Source: an uncultured Pirellula sp. (lineage in GTDB: Bacteria; Planctomycetota; Planctomycetia; Pirellulales; Pirellulaceae). Taken from it: a stretch of DNA of 8,087 nt. The number at the start of each line of letters is the position of its first letter. The stretch's first letter is position 1. The translations under genes were made by a program, and so were the position numbers. The stretch spans positions 1-8,087 of the forward strand of contig CAILTZ010000026.1 of assembly GCA_903837255.1 (NCBI GenBank). The letters run 5' to 3'. A model generated the notes under the pieces. It made no database searches and was not told where the DNA came from. It worked only from the letters and a program-made list of their open reading frames with translations. Positions 1 to 6,248 of this stretch are shown piece by piece.

Positions 1-53
1 CAAGGACTTGATGTTAGATCAACCTGATTGTCCAGAATCGTCGCTGGGTCCAT
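1..53 (-). CDS. Possible start of an unidentified gene running off the left edge
   Basis: An ATG on the minus strand at 53-51 opens a frame with no stop to the window edge, 17 complete codons (MDPATILDNQVDLTSSP). It begins 17 nt after the stop codon of the M20 peptidase gene and on the same strand, so it could be the next gene of that transcription unit. No Shine-Dalgarno sequence is visible and the peptide resembles no family I recognise. Seventeen open codons can occur by chance, so this is only a tentative partial gene. Confidence 0.27.
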   Translation of the reverse strand, partial: MDPATILDNQVDLTSSP

Positions 54-70
54 TTTTCTTGCGCTGCCTC

Positions 71-1297
71 TTAGCTAGGATGCAGCACCATGGGTGATCG
101 CATGCATTGAAAGAAGGTTGCGCAAGTCAGCTGCGCTTTTTCGACCAGGCTCATGAGTTCGATCCATTCTTGGTCGCTGTGAAGTGCGTCTCCTCGAGGG
201 CCGAAGGTATCGATGTTTGGCAGCCCCATGGCTTGTAGCTTGTTGCCGTCGCTAGCTCCCCCGGATTCCTTCCAGCGTATCGAGAGTCCGAGTTCTTGAG
301 CGGCGATTTCGACCCGTTGCTTGATCCACTGCGTTGGCTCATCGAAAACTTTGGCCGGTGCGTGGATGCCACCCGAGAGCTCGACTCGCAAGCCTCGGTC
401 GGCCTGGTCGTATTTGCCGACCAAATCGTCCAGCTTGGATTCGATCCATTGTTGGTCTTGGGAGTCCGCGACCCGAACATTCACGCGCAGGACCGCCGTA
501 TCGGGTACAACGTTGACGGCGTTCCCACCTCGTAGTCGTCCGATGTTGACTGTGACGTTGGGGCGTTGGCCATTGAGCTTGTCGATTTCGCTAGCTAGGT
601 TGCAACAGTGAACGATCGCGTTACGGCCTTCGTGAAAATTCCGTCCTGCGTGGGCTGCTTTGCCTCGTACGACGAACAGAAACGTACCGGTCCCTTTACG
701 GGCCTGGACGAGGCTTCCGTCGGCCATGGTCGGTTCAAACAAGAAGGCCGTTTGAAACTCTTTGGCGATCGATTGCCACATGCCTAGCGAGGAGGGTGAG
801 CCGATCTCTTCGTCGGGAGTCAGGATCAGCGTCAGGCGTGCGTTCGAAAGTTCTGCAAATTGTTTGAGGGCGAGCGCAGCGTAGCGCATGACGACGATTC
901 CGCCTTTGGCGTCGATGACGCCTGGTCCTCGCAAGATATTGTCAGGCAAAGATTCGCAGGTTTGAAAGGGATCATCTTTCCCATAAACCGTATCGTAGTG
1001 GATCGTCCAGAGGATGGCTTTGGATGATGGATTCCCCAGATCCCAGCGGAGGGCTGGTCCGGTTTCGCAGGTCGTTTCCTTGGCCGAGTCGTCTAGTAGC
1101 GAGTACAGTGGTAGTTCGATGCGTTGGCAGGGAGTCTCTAGGGGTTGAAAGAATTTTTCGAGCCACTTGGCGGCCCGAGCCAGACCGTTTGGGTTGTCGG
1201 AAGCGGAGTTGATATTGCACAGTTCGATCAGATCGGCGGTCATTTGGTCAGCTTGGGCGGCCAGCCACGAGTGACCTTGCCAGGAGGATGCATTCAT
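71..1297 (-). CDS. M20-family zinc peptidase (glutamate carboxypeptidase / ArgE-DapE-like)
   Basis: Predicted cytoplasmic metallohydrolase of peptidase family M20, a 408-residue protein of normal length. The ligands expected for a two-zinc site are all present: H100 with D102 (IHYDTVYG), D129 in GPGVIDAKGG, the catalytic Glu pair E163-E164 in TPDEEIGSPSS, E188 in LFEPT, and the C-terminal H373 in GDALHSDQEW. The dimerisation domain is recognisable by GKAAHAGRNFHEGRNA (about 212-227, H216) and lies between the two halves of the catalytic domain. Family members hydrolyse C-terminal glutamate, N-acyl amino acids or dipeptides; the carboxypeptidase G2-like layout fits best, but the substrate cannot be read from sequence. 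No signal peptide is evident. The ATG at 1297 is preceded by no clear Shine-Dalgarno sequence. Upstream lies a terminator only 23 nt from the start, so it probably has its own promoter. Confidence 0.93.
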   Translation of the reverse strand: MNASSWQGHSWLAAQADQMTADLIELCNINSASDNPNGLARAAKWLEKFFQPLETPCQRIELPLYSLLDDSAKETTCETGPALRWDLGNPSSKAILWTIHYDTVYGKDDPFQTCESLPDNILRGPGVIDAKGGIVVMRYAALALKQFAELSNARLTLILTPDEEIGSPSSLGMWQSIAKEFQTAFLFEPTMADGSLVQARKGTGTFLFVVRGKAAHAGRNFHEGRNAIVHCCNLASEIDKLNGQRPNVTVNIGRLRGGNAVNVVPDTAVLRVNVRVADSQDQQWIESKLDDLVGKYDQADRGLRVELSGGIHAPAKVFDEPTQWIKQRVEIAAQELGLSIRWKESGGASDGNKLQAMGLPNIDTFGPRGDALHSDQEWIELMSLVEKAQLTCATFFQCMRSPMVLHPS

Positions 1298-1320
1298 CGA
1301 GGAAGCTTTAGAGAGGGGAA

Positions 1321-1344
1321 TAAAAAAGGGGACCTCCCCTTTTA
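1321..1344 (-). terminator. Rho-independent terminator of the decayed DUF1559/lipoprotein unit
   Basis: Reading leftward, AAAAGGGGAGGTCCCC is followed by TTTTTTA: an inverted repeat (1324-1332 with 1335-1343, all G:C in its core) ending in a run of six T. It lies 25 nt beyond the stop of the lipoprotein remnant, the expected place for its operon terminator. The A/T flanks are symmetrical, so weak termination of rightward transcripts is also possible. Confidence 0.72.
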
Positions 1345-1368
1345 TAGTCGACCACTTTGAGTTTGTAA
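1341..1368 (-). promoter_or_regulatory. Candidate sigma70-type promoter for the M20 peptidase gene
   Basis: On the minus strand TTACAA (1368-1363) and TATAAA (1346-1341) are separated by 16 nt, a plausible -35/-10 pair. Its -10 box sits in the A/T flank of the terminator, so a transcript starting near 1334 would begin inside the hairpin and could not form it. This would explain how the gene at 1297 is expressed although a terminator sits immediately upstream. Only sequence resemblance supports this. Confidence 0.35.
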
Positions 1369-1646
1369 CTACTTCGAGGAGTGTTCGATATCGAGTTTAT
1401 TCGAGCCTTCGTTGGGAACGGTGACGTTGAGCTCTGAGCTTCCTATGCTCGCAGACTTGGACGGAAGGTCTTTTCTGAGATGAATGTGATTGTGGCGTTT
1501 TCAACAGGAGCACCATCCAGGGTGATGATGCCTTCTGCTTTGACGATCGTCGGCAACTTCTTACCGTTGCAACCGCTGGGTAGAAGGAAAAGGAAGGAGT
1601 TACATCCCAATCCCCGCCAATTCGGATATTGATCCTTCACGAACAA
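1369..1646 (-). pseudogene. Carboxypeptidase-regulatory-like lipoprotein, internally deleted remnant
   Basis: The 5' part starts at TTG 1646, preceded by GAGGA at a suitable distance. It encodes a hydrophobic leader with a lipobox-like FLLPSGC and the beta-sandwich segment IITLDGAPVENATITFISE, typical of planctomycete carboxypeptidase-regulatory-like lipoproteins. That frame stops at 1443 (67 codons). In another frame from about 1470 to the TAG at 1369 the sequence reads LPSKSASIGSSELNVTV and then PNEGSNKLDIEHSSK, which matches the usual C-terminal end of the same family. Normal members are about 130-150 residues, so the middle (roughly 70-80 codons, including the region around the second strand pair) is missing and the frame is shifted at the junction. 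It lies 12 nt downstream of a DUF1559 remnant, the usual gene order. The protein is presumably non-functional; the exact deletion point needs an intact homologue. Confidence 0.75.
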
Positions 1647-1658
1647 GAGAGTTCCTCA

Positions 1659-2329
1659 TCAACTATCAGCATCTATCACTCGTAGTCGAACGGTGGGGGC
1701 ACCCCCAGACTTTGAGCCGAGCGTTCCCCAGACCCCGTAAGGGCTTCGACCGCTGTAGATGGTTGGAGCAACGGCACCTAGGTTTCCGGAATCGATGTTG
1801 TCGCTGACGAACCGAACCGAGCCATCACCCAGGGCGATTTGAACGGCTCCACCATGTTCGCTGGTTGGGGTCCAAATTCCAGGGAACCAGTCTGGGGATA
1901 CCGACCCGGTGCTGACCATGCATACGGCGCTATTGGGTGGAAGGATCGGATGCGATCAGAACAACGGCGCCTTTGAAGTTGACGCGATTGGCCCTTTGGC
2001 GTTCGGCGAGCATGATCGTTTCTTTCTTCGGTTCCGTCGACGACGATTTGGGAGGCAACCATGTTGTCGCCCACGCACATGCCGTAGCTTGATAGACCTC
2101 GGTTGCGGCTAGCATTGACTGGTTCATCGGTACCGTCATCGCTGGGGCATTCCAGCCAGGGTTCCAATCCGAAGCCATTGTTAAGGCTGTTGATTCGATC
2201 GTAAAGCGTTTGACCTTCGATGTAAGGCAGGATTTCCCACCAACCAGCCATAGCGAATCGCTGTTGAGTTTCCGGGGTTTGATCTGCGAAGTTGGCCCTG
2301 GATGGCTTAGAGGGCGTATAGATACGATG
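1659..2329 (-). pseudogene. DUF1559 pseudopilin-like protein, N-terminally truncated and frameshifted
   Basis: Three reading frames join into one DUF1559 C-terminal domain. The first frame (2329 to about 2025) reads ETQQRFAMAGWWEILPYIEG, then GMCVGDNMVASQIVVDGTEE. The second (about 2028-1954) reads ETIMLAERQRANRVNFKGAV. The third (about 1956-1659) reads HPILPPNSAVCMV, then GGAVQIALGDGSVRFVSDNI and YSGRSPYGVWGTLGSKSGG, the family's conserved end. Both frame changes fit one extra nucleotide, the first inside the A-rich GAAGAAAGAAACG. A third slip in the CCCCC run near 1697 may have changed the last residues. The prepilin leader (FTLVELLVVI type) and the first ~60-100 residues are absent: the frame meets a stop at 2332-2330 and fur ends at 2343. 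Intact members are thought to be pseudopilin-like envelope proteins. Sequencing error could explain the frameshifts but not the missing N-terminus. Confidence 0.85.
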
Positions 2330-2342
2330 TCAAGAAAAAGGC

Positions 2343-2858
2343 TCAGACTCGGTCTTGGCGACGTCCGAGGGAGCGTTTTTTGGCGCAGGCATCGCAGATA
2401 CCTTGGATGATGAAGCGGTGGTCTTTGACTCGGAAGCGATGCGTGCGGGCGACTTCGTCTCGAAGTCGGATGATTTCGTCGCTGGTAAATTCGATCAACT
2501 GCCGACACTTGGTGCAGTACAGGTGGTCGTGTTCTGGGTAGCCGTAATTGAGTTCGTACATGCTTCGACCGTCGAGTTCGAAGCGGTGTAGCAGTCCGGC
2601 GTCAACGAATTCCTTGAGGGTTCGATAGACTGTTGGGCGTGAGACGTAGTTGGTCGAGCCGCGTGTAGGGAGTTGTTCGATGAGCTGATCTGCGTCGAAA
2701 TGCTCGTGTCGATTAAAGACTTGATCGAGCAGGAATTTTTTTTGGGAAGTGTTCCTAAGACCGCGGGCTTTCAGGAACTCTTCGTAGCGTTCCAGGGGGG
2801 TCATGGAGACTTTGACCGCCTGTAAGGGTTCGTTTTCGGATTTGGTGTCGTTCGGCAT
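2343..2858 (-). CDS. Fur-family metal-dependent transcriptional regulator
   Basis: A 171-residue ferric-uptake-regulator family protein, cytoplasmic and DNA-binding, slightly long because of N- and C-terminal tails. The N-terminal winged helix contains RNTSQKKFLLDQVF and the recognition helix SRPTVYRTLKEF (73-84). The C-terminal dimerisation/metal domain has H110-D-H112, a structural-zinc pair C115/C118, a second pair C155/C158 (GICDACAK), plus H53 in HEHFDADQL. The likely regulatory-metal ligands include E102 and E123. In Bacillus PerR the residues matching these are Asp, and Asp at the position of E123 is linked to peroxide sensing, so this looks Fur- or Zur-like rather than PerR-like. Which metal it senses is not decidable. 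It is divergent from the membrane-protein operon and directly upstream of the decayed DUF1559 gene. An A8 run encodes QKK. No classical Fur box was recognised nearby. Confidence 0.93.
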   Translation of the reverse strand: MPNDTKSENEPLQAVKVSMTPLERYEEFLKARGLRNTSQKKFLLDQVFNRHEHFDADQLIEQLPTRGSTNYVSRPTVYRTLKEFVDAGLLHRFELDGRSMYELNYGYPEHDHLYCTKCRQLIEFTSDEIIRLRDEVARTHRFRVKDHRFIIQGICDACAKKRSLGRRQDRV

Positions 2859-2942
2859 GTTTGCGGGTCGCTTAGGCTCTATTCTCCCTGGTGTATGACT
2901 ACTATAACTACCGCTCTAGAGTTGACGAGAGAGGGGGGGAGG
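2859..2942. promoter_or_regulatory. Divergent intergenic region between fur-like gene and membrane-protein operon
   Basis: These 84 nt must hold the promoters of two diverging transcription units. TATAAC at 2903-2908 (rightward) and TATAGT at 2906-2901 (leftward) are overlapping -10-like boxes, but I find no convincing -35 for either. No 19-bp Fur, Zur or PerR palindrome is apparent. A GAGAGGGGGGAGG purine tract ends immediately before the ATG at 2943 and can serve as ribosome binding site for that start. Confidence 0.32.
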
Positions 2943-3908
2943 ATGAATTCTGAATTCGAGGGAAAGCTACTGGTTTTTCGCGTGCTGCTCCCGCTGGTAT
3001 CGGGGGTGCTTGCCGCATGGTTGATCGTCCCGTCGCAAGCGAGTGAGGAGCGGCCCAGGGGCAATGGGCGACCCTTGTTGATGGCGATTTTGGGATCCCT
3101 CACGGTTTGGGCGGCGTTCTTGATTTCGGATTTGGCGAGTCGAGGGATATTGCTCGATCCGAACGCTTGGTCGAACTGGGAAGCCCGCGAGCCGTGGATG
3201 CACTGGGTTTGGACCGGCCCGCTGGTGCTGACTCTATGGTTGTCCATAGGATTGGTGTGTGCCAGGAAAGCTTTCCATTGGCTTTGGATCATGGCGTTTG
3301 TGCTCCTTGCGCTCAGTGTCTTGAGCTTGATGATGTTTCCTAGTGGGCCAGGATATGCGGATCAGCTCACAAGCTTTCGGTATTTAGGTGGATTGGCGAT
3401 TGTAGCCTCGCTCCTGAATTTTTCGTTGGTCATGCAGCGGTGTATCGAGACCAAGAGTTCTTGGTTTGGATGGGCGCATGTTGCGCATCTTGGGTGCATC
3501 GCCGCGGTGGTCTTGCAGAGCTACGCTTCGCTGGGTGAATGGATCATTTTTTGCGGTTCCTTGATGGCAGGAGCGATGCTCTTGATGAGTCGACGAGAGC
3601 ACCCCCAGTCGCCCCAGGGCTTTTTCAAGACCGGAGATCGACTTTTTGGATCCGTTCTTACGATGCTTATGGGGTTTGCAGCCGTAGCGGGTTTAAGCAT
3701 CTCCCGAGCTTATGCCTGGAACCCGATGCCGCTGTGGTTGCTGCTGGTGCTTGCGACGATCCCGTCGCTCATGGCGTCGGTAGACATAGCGATCTTTAGG
3801 TCGGCAAAGGGAGCGTTCGGTGCTAGGATTGCGGGCTGTTTGGTCGTGCTGGGGATTGTGTTTGCTTTGCTCTATGTTTTTGTTTTGCGAACAGAGCCTC
3901 AATGGTAG
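2943..3908 (+). CDS. Polytopic membrane protein of unknown function (~10 TM)
   Basis: I do not recognise a family. The 321-residue product is very hydrophobic, with about ten likely transmembrane segments near residues 8-29, 45-64, 88-107, 111-131, 148-165, 180-196, 198-215, 235-254, 262-284 and 293-315. Short loops are charged (for example SRREHPQSPQ about 216-225), and no large soluble domain is present. The ATG at 2943 is preferred over the in-frame ATG at 2895: it follows a strong purine-rich tract and directly precedes the first hydrophobic helix, while the 16 extra residues (MTTITTALELTREGGR) look like untranslated leader. It is the first gene of a probable four-gene operon and its stop overlaps the ogt start by 7 nt (ATGGTAG), suggesting translational coupling. 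No catalytic motif is evident, so transport, sensing or an envelope role are all open. Confidence 0.8.
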   Translation: MNSEFEGKLLVFRVLLPLVSGVLAAWLIVPSQASEERPRGNGRPLLMAILGSLTVWAAFLISDLASRGILLDPNAWSNWEAREPWMHWVWTGPLVLTLWLSIGLVCARKAFHWLWIMAFVLLALSVLSLMMFPSGPGYADQLTSFRYLGGLAIVASLLNFSLVMQRCIETKSSWFGWAHVAHLGCIAAVVLQSYASLGEWIIFCGSLMAGAMLLMSRREHPQSPQGFFKTGDRLFGSVLTMLMGFAAVAGLSISRAYAWNPMPLWLLLVLATIPSLMASVDIAIFRSAKGAFGARIAGCLVVLGIVFALLYVFVLRTEPQW

Positions 3909-4480
3909 TCATGGCCATGGACAAAATACGGCTAGTTCAAGTTTTTCGGAAGATCCCAACGCCTATAGGAGTGTTGGATGCCCTGGCCCAGGCATGTTGG
4001 GGGGATGCGGGGTTGCAAGCGGGTTTGGTTTCCTTGAAGGCTTCTTCGGAGTCCGCTGCGGCAATTGGCCCAGCGAGCGCGGGTATCGGTACGAGCTCGA
4101 AGGTTGATGAAAATTTGATGAAGGCTTGTGAGGGGTTGCTCGATCAGACCAGCGAGCAGTTGCGAGAGTATTTCGGCCGAATGCGTCGAGGCTTTGAGCT
4201 CCCGATCGCCCCGCACGGGACGGTGTTTCAGCTTCAGGTATGGCGGTCATTGAGCCAGATCGGTTATGGAGAGGTATGGAGTTATTCTCGGTTAGCCGAA
4301 GCGATCGGGGTTCCCGGTGGCTCCCGTGCGGTGGGGGCGGCATTGGGGAAAAACCCTTTGTGGATCGTCGTACCGTGCCACCGCGTGGTGGGGAAATCTG
4401 GGAAACTGGTAGGGTTCGCCGGTGGATTGGATTCCAAAAGGCTTTTGATCGAACTCGAAACGAACCGGCCCAGCGGGTAG
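3902..4480 (+). CDS. ogt: Methylated-DNA--protein-cysteine S-methyltransferase (O6-alkylguanine-DNA alkyltransferase)
   Basis: Suicide repair protein that transfers the methyl group from O6-methylguanine (and less well O4-methylthymine) in DNA to its own cysteine, acting on chromosomal DNA in the cytoplasm. The 192-residue product has the single-domain Ogt layout. Its divergent N-terminal ribonuclease-H-like part (about 1-100) is followed by the DNA-binding/active-site domain beginning at GTVFQLQVWRSL (106-117). The helix-turn-helix is YSRLAEAIGVPGGSRAVGAAL with the probable Arg finger R142. The asparagine hinge is N151 and the acceptor cysteine is C159 in IVVPCHRVVG. The closing GFAGGLDSKRLLIELE is also conserved. 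ATG codons at 3902, 3911 and 3917 are all possible starts. The first overlaps the upstream stop; the third gives MDKIRLVQVF. No clear Shine-Dalgarno sequence is present, so coupling to the upstream gene is likely. No Ada-type N-terminal regulatory domain is present. Confidence 0.95.
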   Translation: MVVMAMDKIRLVQVFRKIPTPIGVLDALAQACWGDAGLQAGLVSLKASSESAAAIGPASAGIGTSSKVDENLMKACEGLLDQTSEQLREYFGRMRRGFELPIAPHGTVFQLQVWRSLSQIGYGEVWSYSRLAEAIGVPGGSRAVGAALGKNPLWIVVPCHRVVGKSGKLVGFAGGLDSKRLLIELETNRPSG

Positions 4481-4493
4481 AATCCACAGCCAT

Positions 4494-4823
4494 ATGAGGA
4501 GCCTTAACAAACTCAAAAGCTGGTTTTCGTTCCAACTGACCCACTACTACTTGATCCATCTGTTGCTGCTGCTGCTTTTTGGCTGGATGGCGATGGGCGG
4601 GGTAGGGCTGCTGGTAGCTTTTTGGGTTGTGTTGCTTTGGTTTTCCGCTTGGCAGCGTCCCATGCGACCTGAGTTTTTCTTCATCGCTGGGTTTGGGCTT
4701 TTGGCCGCCGCAAGGTTTCTGCCCAGCGGGATGTGGGACAATGTGTTCTGGCTTTTTGGGTTCTTGCTCGTGGCAGCAAGTCCGTTGATCGACTTCATTT
4801 TTCCGACGTTCCGAAATGGCTGA
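4494..4823 (+). CDS. Small hydrophobic membrane protein of unknown function
   Basis: A 109-residue protein with three to four predicted transmembrane segments: an aromatic/Leu-rich stretch from about 18 to 53 (probably two helices), then about 61-77 and 84-105. The N-terminus (MRSLNKLKSWFSF) is basic, so cytoplasmic by the positive-inside rule. I recognise no family. It starts 13 nt after the ogt stop and its TGA overlaps the start of the next gene by 8 nt (ATGGCTGA), so it belongs to the same operon. The overlap suggests it is co-translated with the acyltransferase homologue, perhaps as an accessory subunit, but that is only a guess from position. The reading frame is not a shadow: it fits exactly between two confident genes and is hydrophobic throughout. 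Confidence 0.78.
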   Translation: MRSLNKLKSWFSFQLTHYYLIHLLLLLLFGWMAMGGVGLLVAFWVVLLWFSAWQRPMRPEFFFIAGFGLLAAARFLPSGMWDNVFWLFGFLLVAASPLIDFIFPTFRNG

Positions 4824-6084
4824 TAGCAACATCACAGCAGACGATCTAGTGAAAGCGATCCGTGCGGAGCGGACCGAGACTCCTAGTGCATCGCCGGTCC
4901 GAACGACTCGCCGCACGAGCATCGATGTGCTGCGTGGGATGGTGATGTTCCTGATGCTCGCCGAGGTATTGCATTGGAGCAAGTTACTTGGGGTCAGCGA
5001 TCGCTTTTCCAAAGAGGTTCAATGGGCCTTGGAGTGGATCCGCTTTCATACCTCGCATGTTGCTTGGGGAGGTTGTTCCCTGCACGACATGATCCAACCG
5101 GCCTTTTCGTTTTTGGTTGGGACCTCGTTGGCCTTTTCATTTGCCAAGCGGACGCAGCAAGGGCAGTCTTGGGAATGGATGTTCTTGCATGCTTTGGCAA
5201 GAAGTTTCATTCTTGTTTTTTTAGGGATATTCCTCAGGAGTTTAGGTAAGCCCCAAACAAATTTTACGTTCGACGATACGCTCACTCAGATTGGGCTCGG
5301 GTATGGAGTGCTATTTCTGTTTGCCGGTCAAAAGCAAATTTGGGTGGTGCTCGGCGCGGTCGGTTTCCTGGCGTTCTATTGGCTCGTGTTTGCCATGTAC
5401 CCTCTACCCCCGAGCGGTTTTGATTACGCTGCGGTCGGTGTGCCCGAGGCGTGGGAGCATCACAGGACCGGGTTAGCAGCTCACTGGAACAAGAACAGCA
5501 ATGCAGCTTGGGCATTTGATGTTTGGTGGATGAATTTGTTTCCTCGGCAATCGAGGTTCCTTTTTTCCGCGGGCGGGTATTGCACGCTGAGTTTCATTCC
5601 TACGCTTGGCACGATGCTTTTGGGGTTATTGGCCGGCAATTGGTTGCGGGACATCGCACGGGTTGGTCAGCGAAGCCTTTATTTTGCGTCGGCGGCTGCG
5701 GTCTGCTTTGCGGGGGCTTGGGCCTTGGATTTTTATGGTCTGTGTCCGATTGTCAAACGGATTTGGACGCCCAGCTGGGTAATGCTCAGTGGAGGGATAT
5801 GTTTTCTTTGGCTCTTGGTCTTGAGTTGGATTTGCGATGATGCAGGGTTGGCTGGTTGGTCGTTTTTTTTCCGAGTCATCGGTGCCAACTCGATTGTTGC
5901 ATACGTCATGAGCTGGACCATGGAAGCTTGGACGCAGCAGGCCATCGAGCGGCATTTCGGTTTTGCAATCCGAGCTTGGGTACCCGCGGAATTTCAGGTT
6001 TTTTTCAACGGATGCTTGGTTTTACTGATTTTCTGGCTGATTCTCTGGTGGTTGTATCGTCAAAAGATTTTTGTGCGAATTTGA
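4816..6084 (+). CDS. Membrane acyltransferase, heparan-alpha-glucosaminide N-acetyltransferase-like (DUF5009/COG4299)
   Basis: A 422-residue polytopic membrane protein of the HGSNAT/NagX/YeiB superfamily. A cytoplasmic N-terminal tail (1-33) leads into the hallmark RRTSIDVLRGMVMFLMLAEV. Next comes SHVAWGGCSLHDMIQP (80-95), equivalent to the human HATWNGLTVADL segment, so H81 corresponds to the catalytic His and D91 to the conserved Asp. FSFLVGTSLAF, TLTQIGLGYGVLF, IPTLGTMLLGLLAGNWLR, KRIWTPSWVMLSGG and GANSIVAYVMSW follow in family order, with ten or eleven helices overall. The human enzyme carries acetyl groups from cytoplasmic acetyl-CoA across the membrane to glucosamine. Bacterial homologues are thought to acylate amino sugars or envelope glycans, and the acceptor here is unknown. 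It is the last gene of the operon, overlapping the preceding small membrane protein by 8 nt. The central loop (about 195-235) is rich in polar residues and may face the periplasm. Confidence 0.85.
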   Translation: MADSNITADDLVKAIRAERTETPSASPVRTTRRTSIDVLRGMVMFLMLAEVLHWSKLLGVSDRFSKEVQWALEWIRFHTSHVAWGGCSLHDMIQPAFSFLVGTSLAFSFAKRTQQGQSWEWMFLHALARSFILVFLGIFLRSLGKPQTNFTFDDTLTQIGLGYGVLFLFAGQKQIWVVLGAVGFLAFYWLVFAMYPLPPSGFDYAAVGVPEAWEHHRTGLAAHWNKNSNAAWAFDVWWMNLFPRQSRFLFSAGGYCTLSFIPTLGTMLLGLLAGNWLRDIARVGQRSLYFASAAAVCFAGAWALDFYGLCPIVKRIWTPSWVMLSGGICFLWLLVLSWICDDAGLAGWSFFFRVIGANSIVAYVMSWTMEAWTQQAIERHFGFAIRAWVPAEFQVFFNGCLVLLIFWLILWWLYRQKIFVRI

Positions 6085-6248
6085 GCGTCTAGCGGTTTGG
6101 ATTGCCATCAAGTTGCCTGTGGGACTGTTGAAACTAGACGGCAGGCTATACTATCGGCGGTTAAAGATGGGCAATCCGTCCGGTTTTCCGGGGGGGTGGC
6201 TTCAAGATTCTTTGTTTACTCGATAAATGTCTCAGGATTTCATCAGAT
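6085..6248 (+). promoter_or_regulatory. Leader region of the di-haem peroxidase gene with competing inverted repeats
   Basis: The 164 nt between the acyltransferase stop and the peroxidase ATG hold a -10-like TATACT at 6147-6152, with no good -35 at the right spacing. Two exact inverted repeats interlock: CGTCTAG (6086-6092) with CTAGACG (6134-6140), and GGATTGCC (6099-6106) with GGCAATCC (6170-6177). They cannot both form as nested hairpins, so they would be alternatives or a pseudoknot. No classic U-tract terminator for the upstream operon is visible. An AGGA lies 15 nt upstream of the ATG, a poor ribosome binding site. Confidence 0.35.

Noticed and set aside
296..611. Several plus-strand open frames inside the M20 peptidase gene
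   Set aside because: All are antisense shadows of a complete enzyme with every metal ligand present.
1930..2508. 192-codon minus-strand frame overlapping the fur-like gene
   Set aside because: Its 5' half is the wrong frame of fur. Only its last ~25 codons (about 2028-1954) have meaning, as the middle piece of the frameshifted DUF1559 remnant.
2736..2743. Run of eight A (coding strand) within fur as a slippage or frameshift site
   Set aside because: The frame is intact across it and conserved fur motifs continue on both sides; nothing suggests programmed slippage. The T8 run at 5863-5870 in the acyltransferase was rejected for the same reason.
2895..2942. Earlier in-frame ATG extending the first membrane protein by 16 residues
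   Set aside because: The extension is polar, lacks a ribosome binding site and would leave only 36 nt for two divergent promoters, while the ATG at 2943 follows a purine-rich tract.
2859..2942. Fur, Zur or PerR operator for autoregulation
   Set aside because: No palindrome resembling the known 15-19 bp boxes could be found by eye; only -10-like boxes are visible.
3963..5012. 349-codon open frame on the minus strand opposite ogt and the membrane genes
   Set aside because: It lies antisense to three well-supported genes; its product is low-complexity (runs of Gln, Pro, Arg, Ser) with no family signature, a typical shadow of GC-biased coding.
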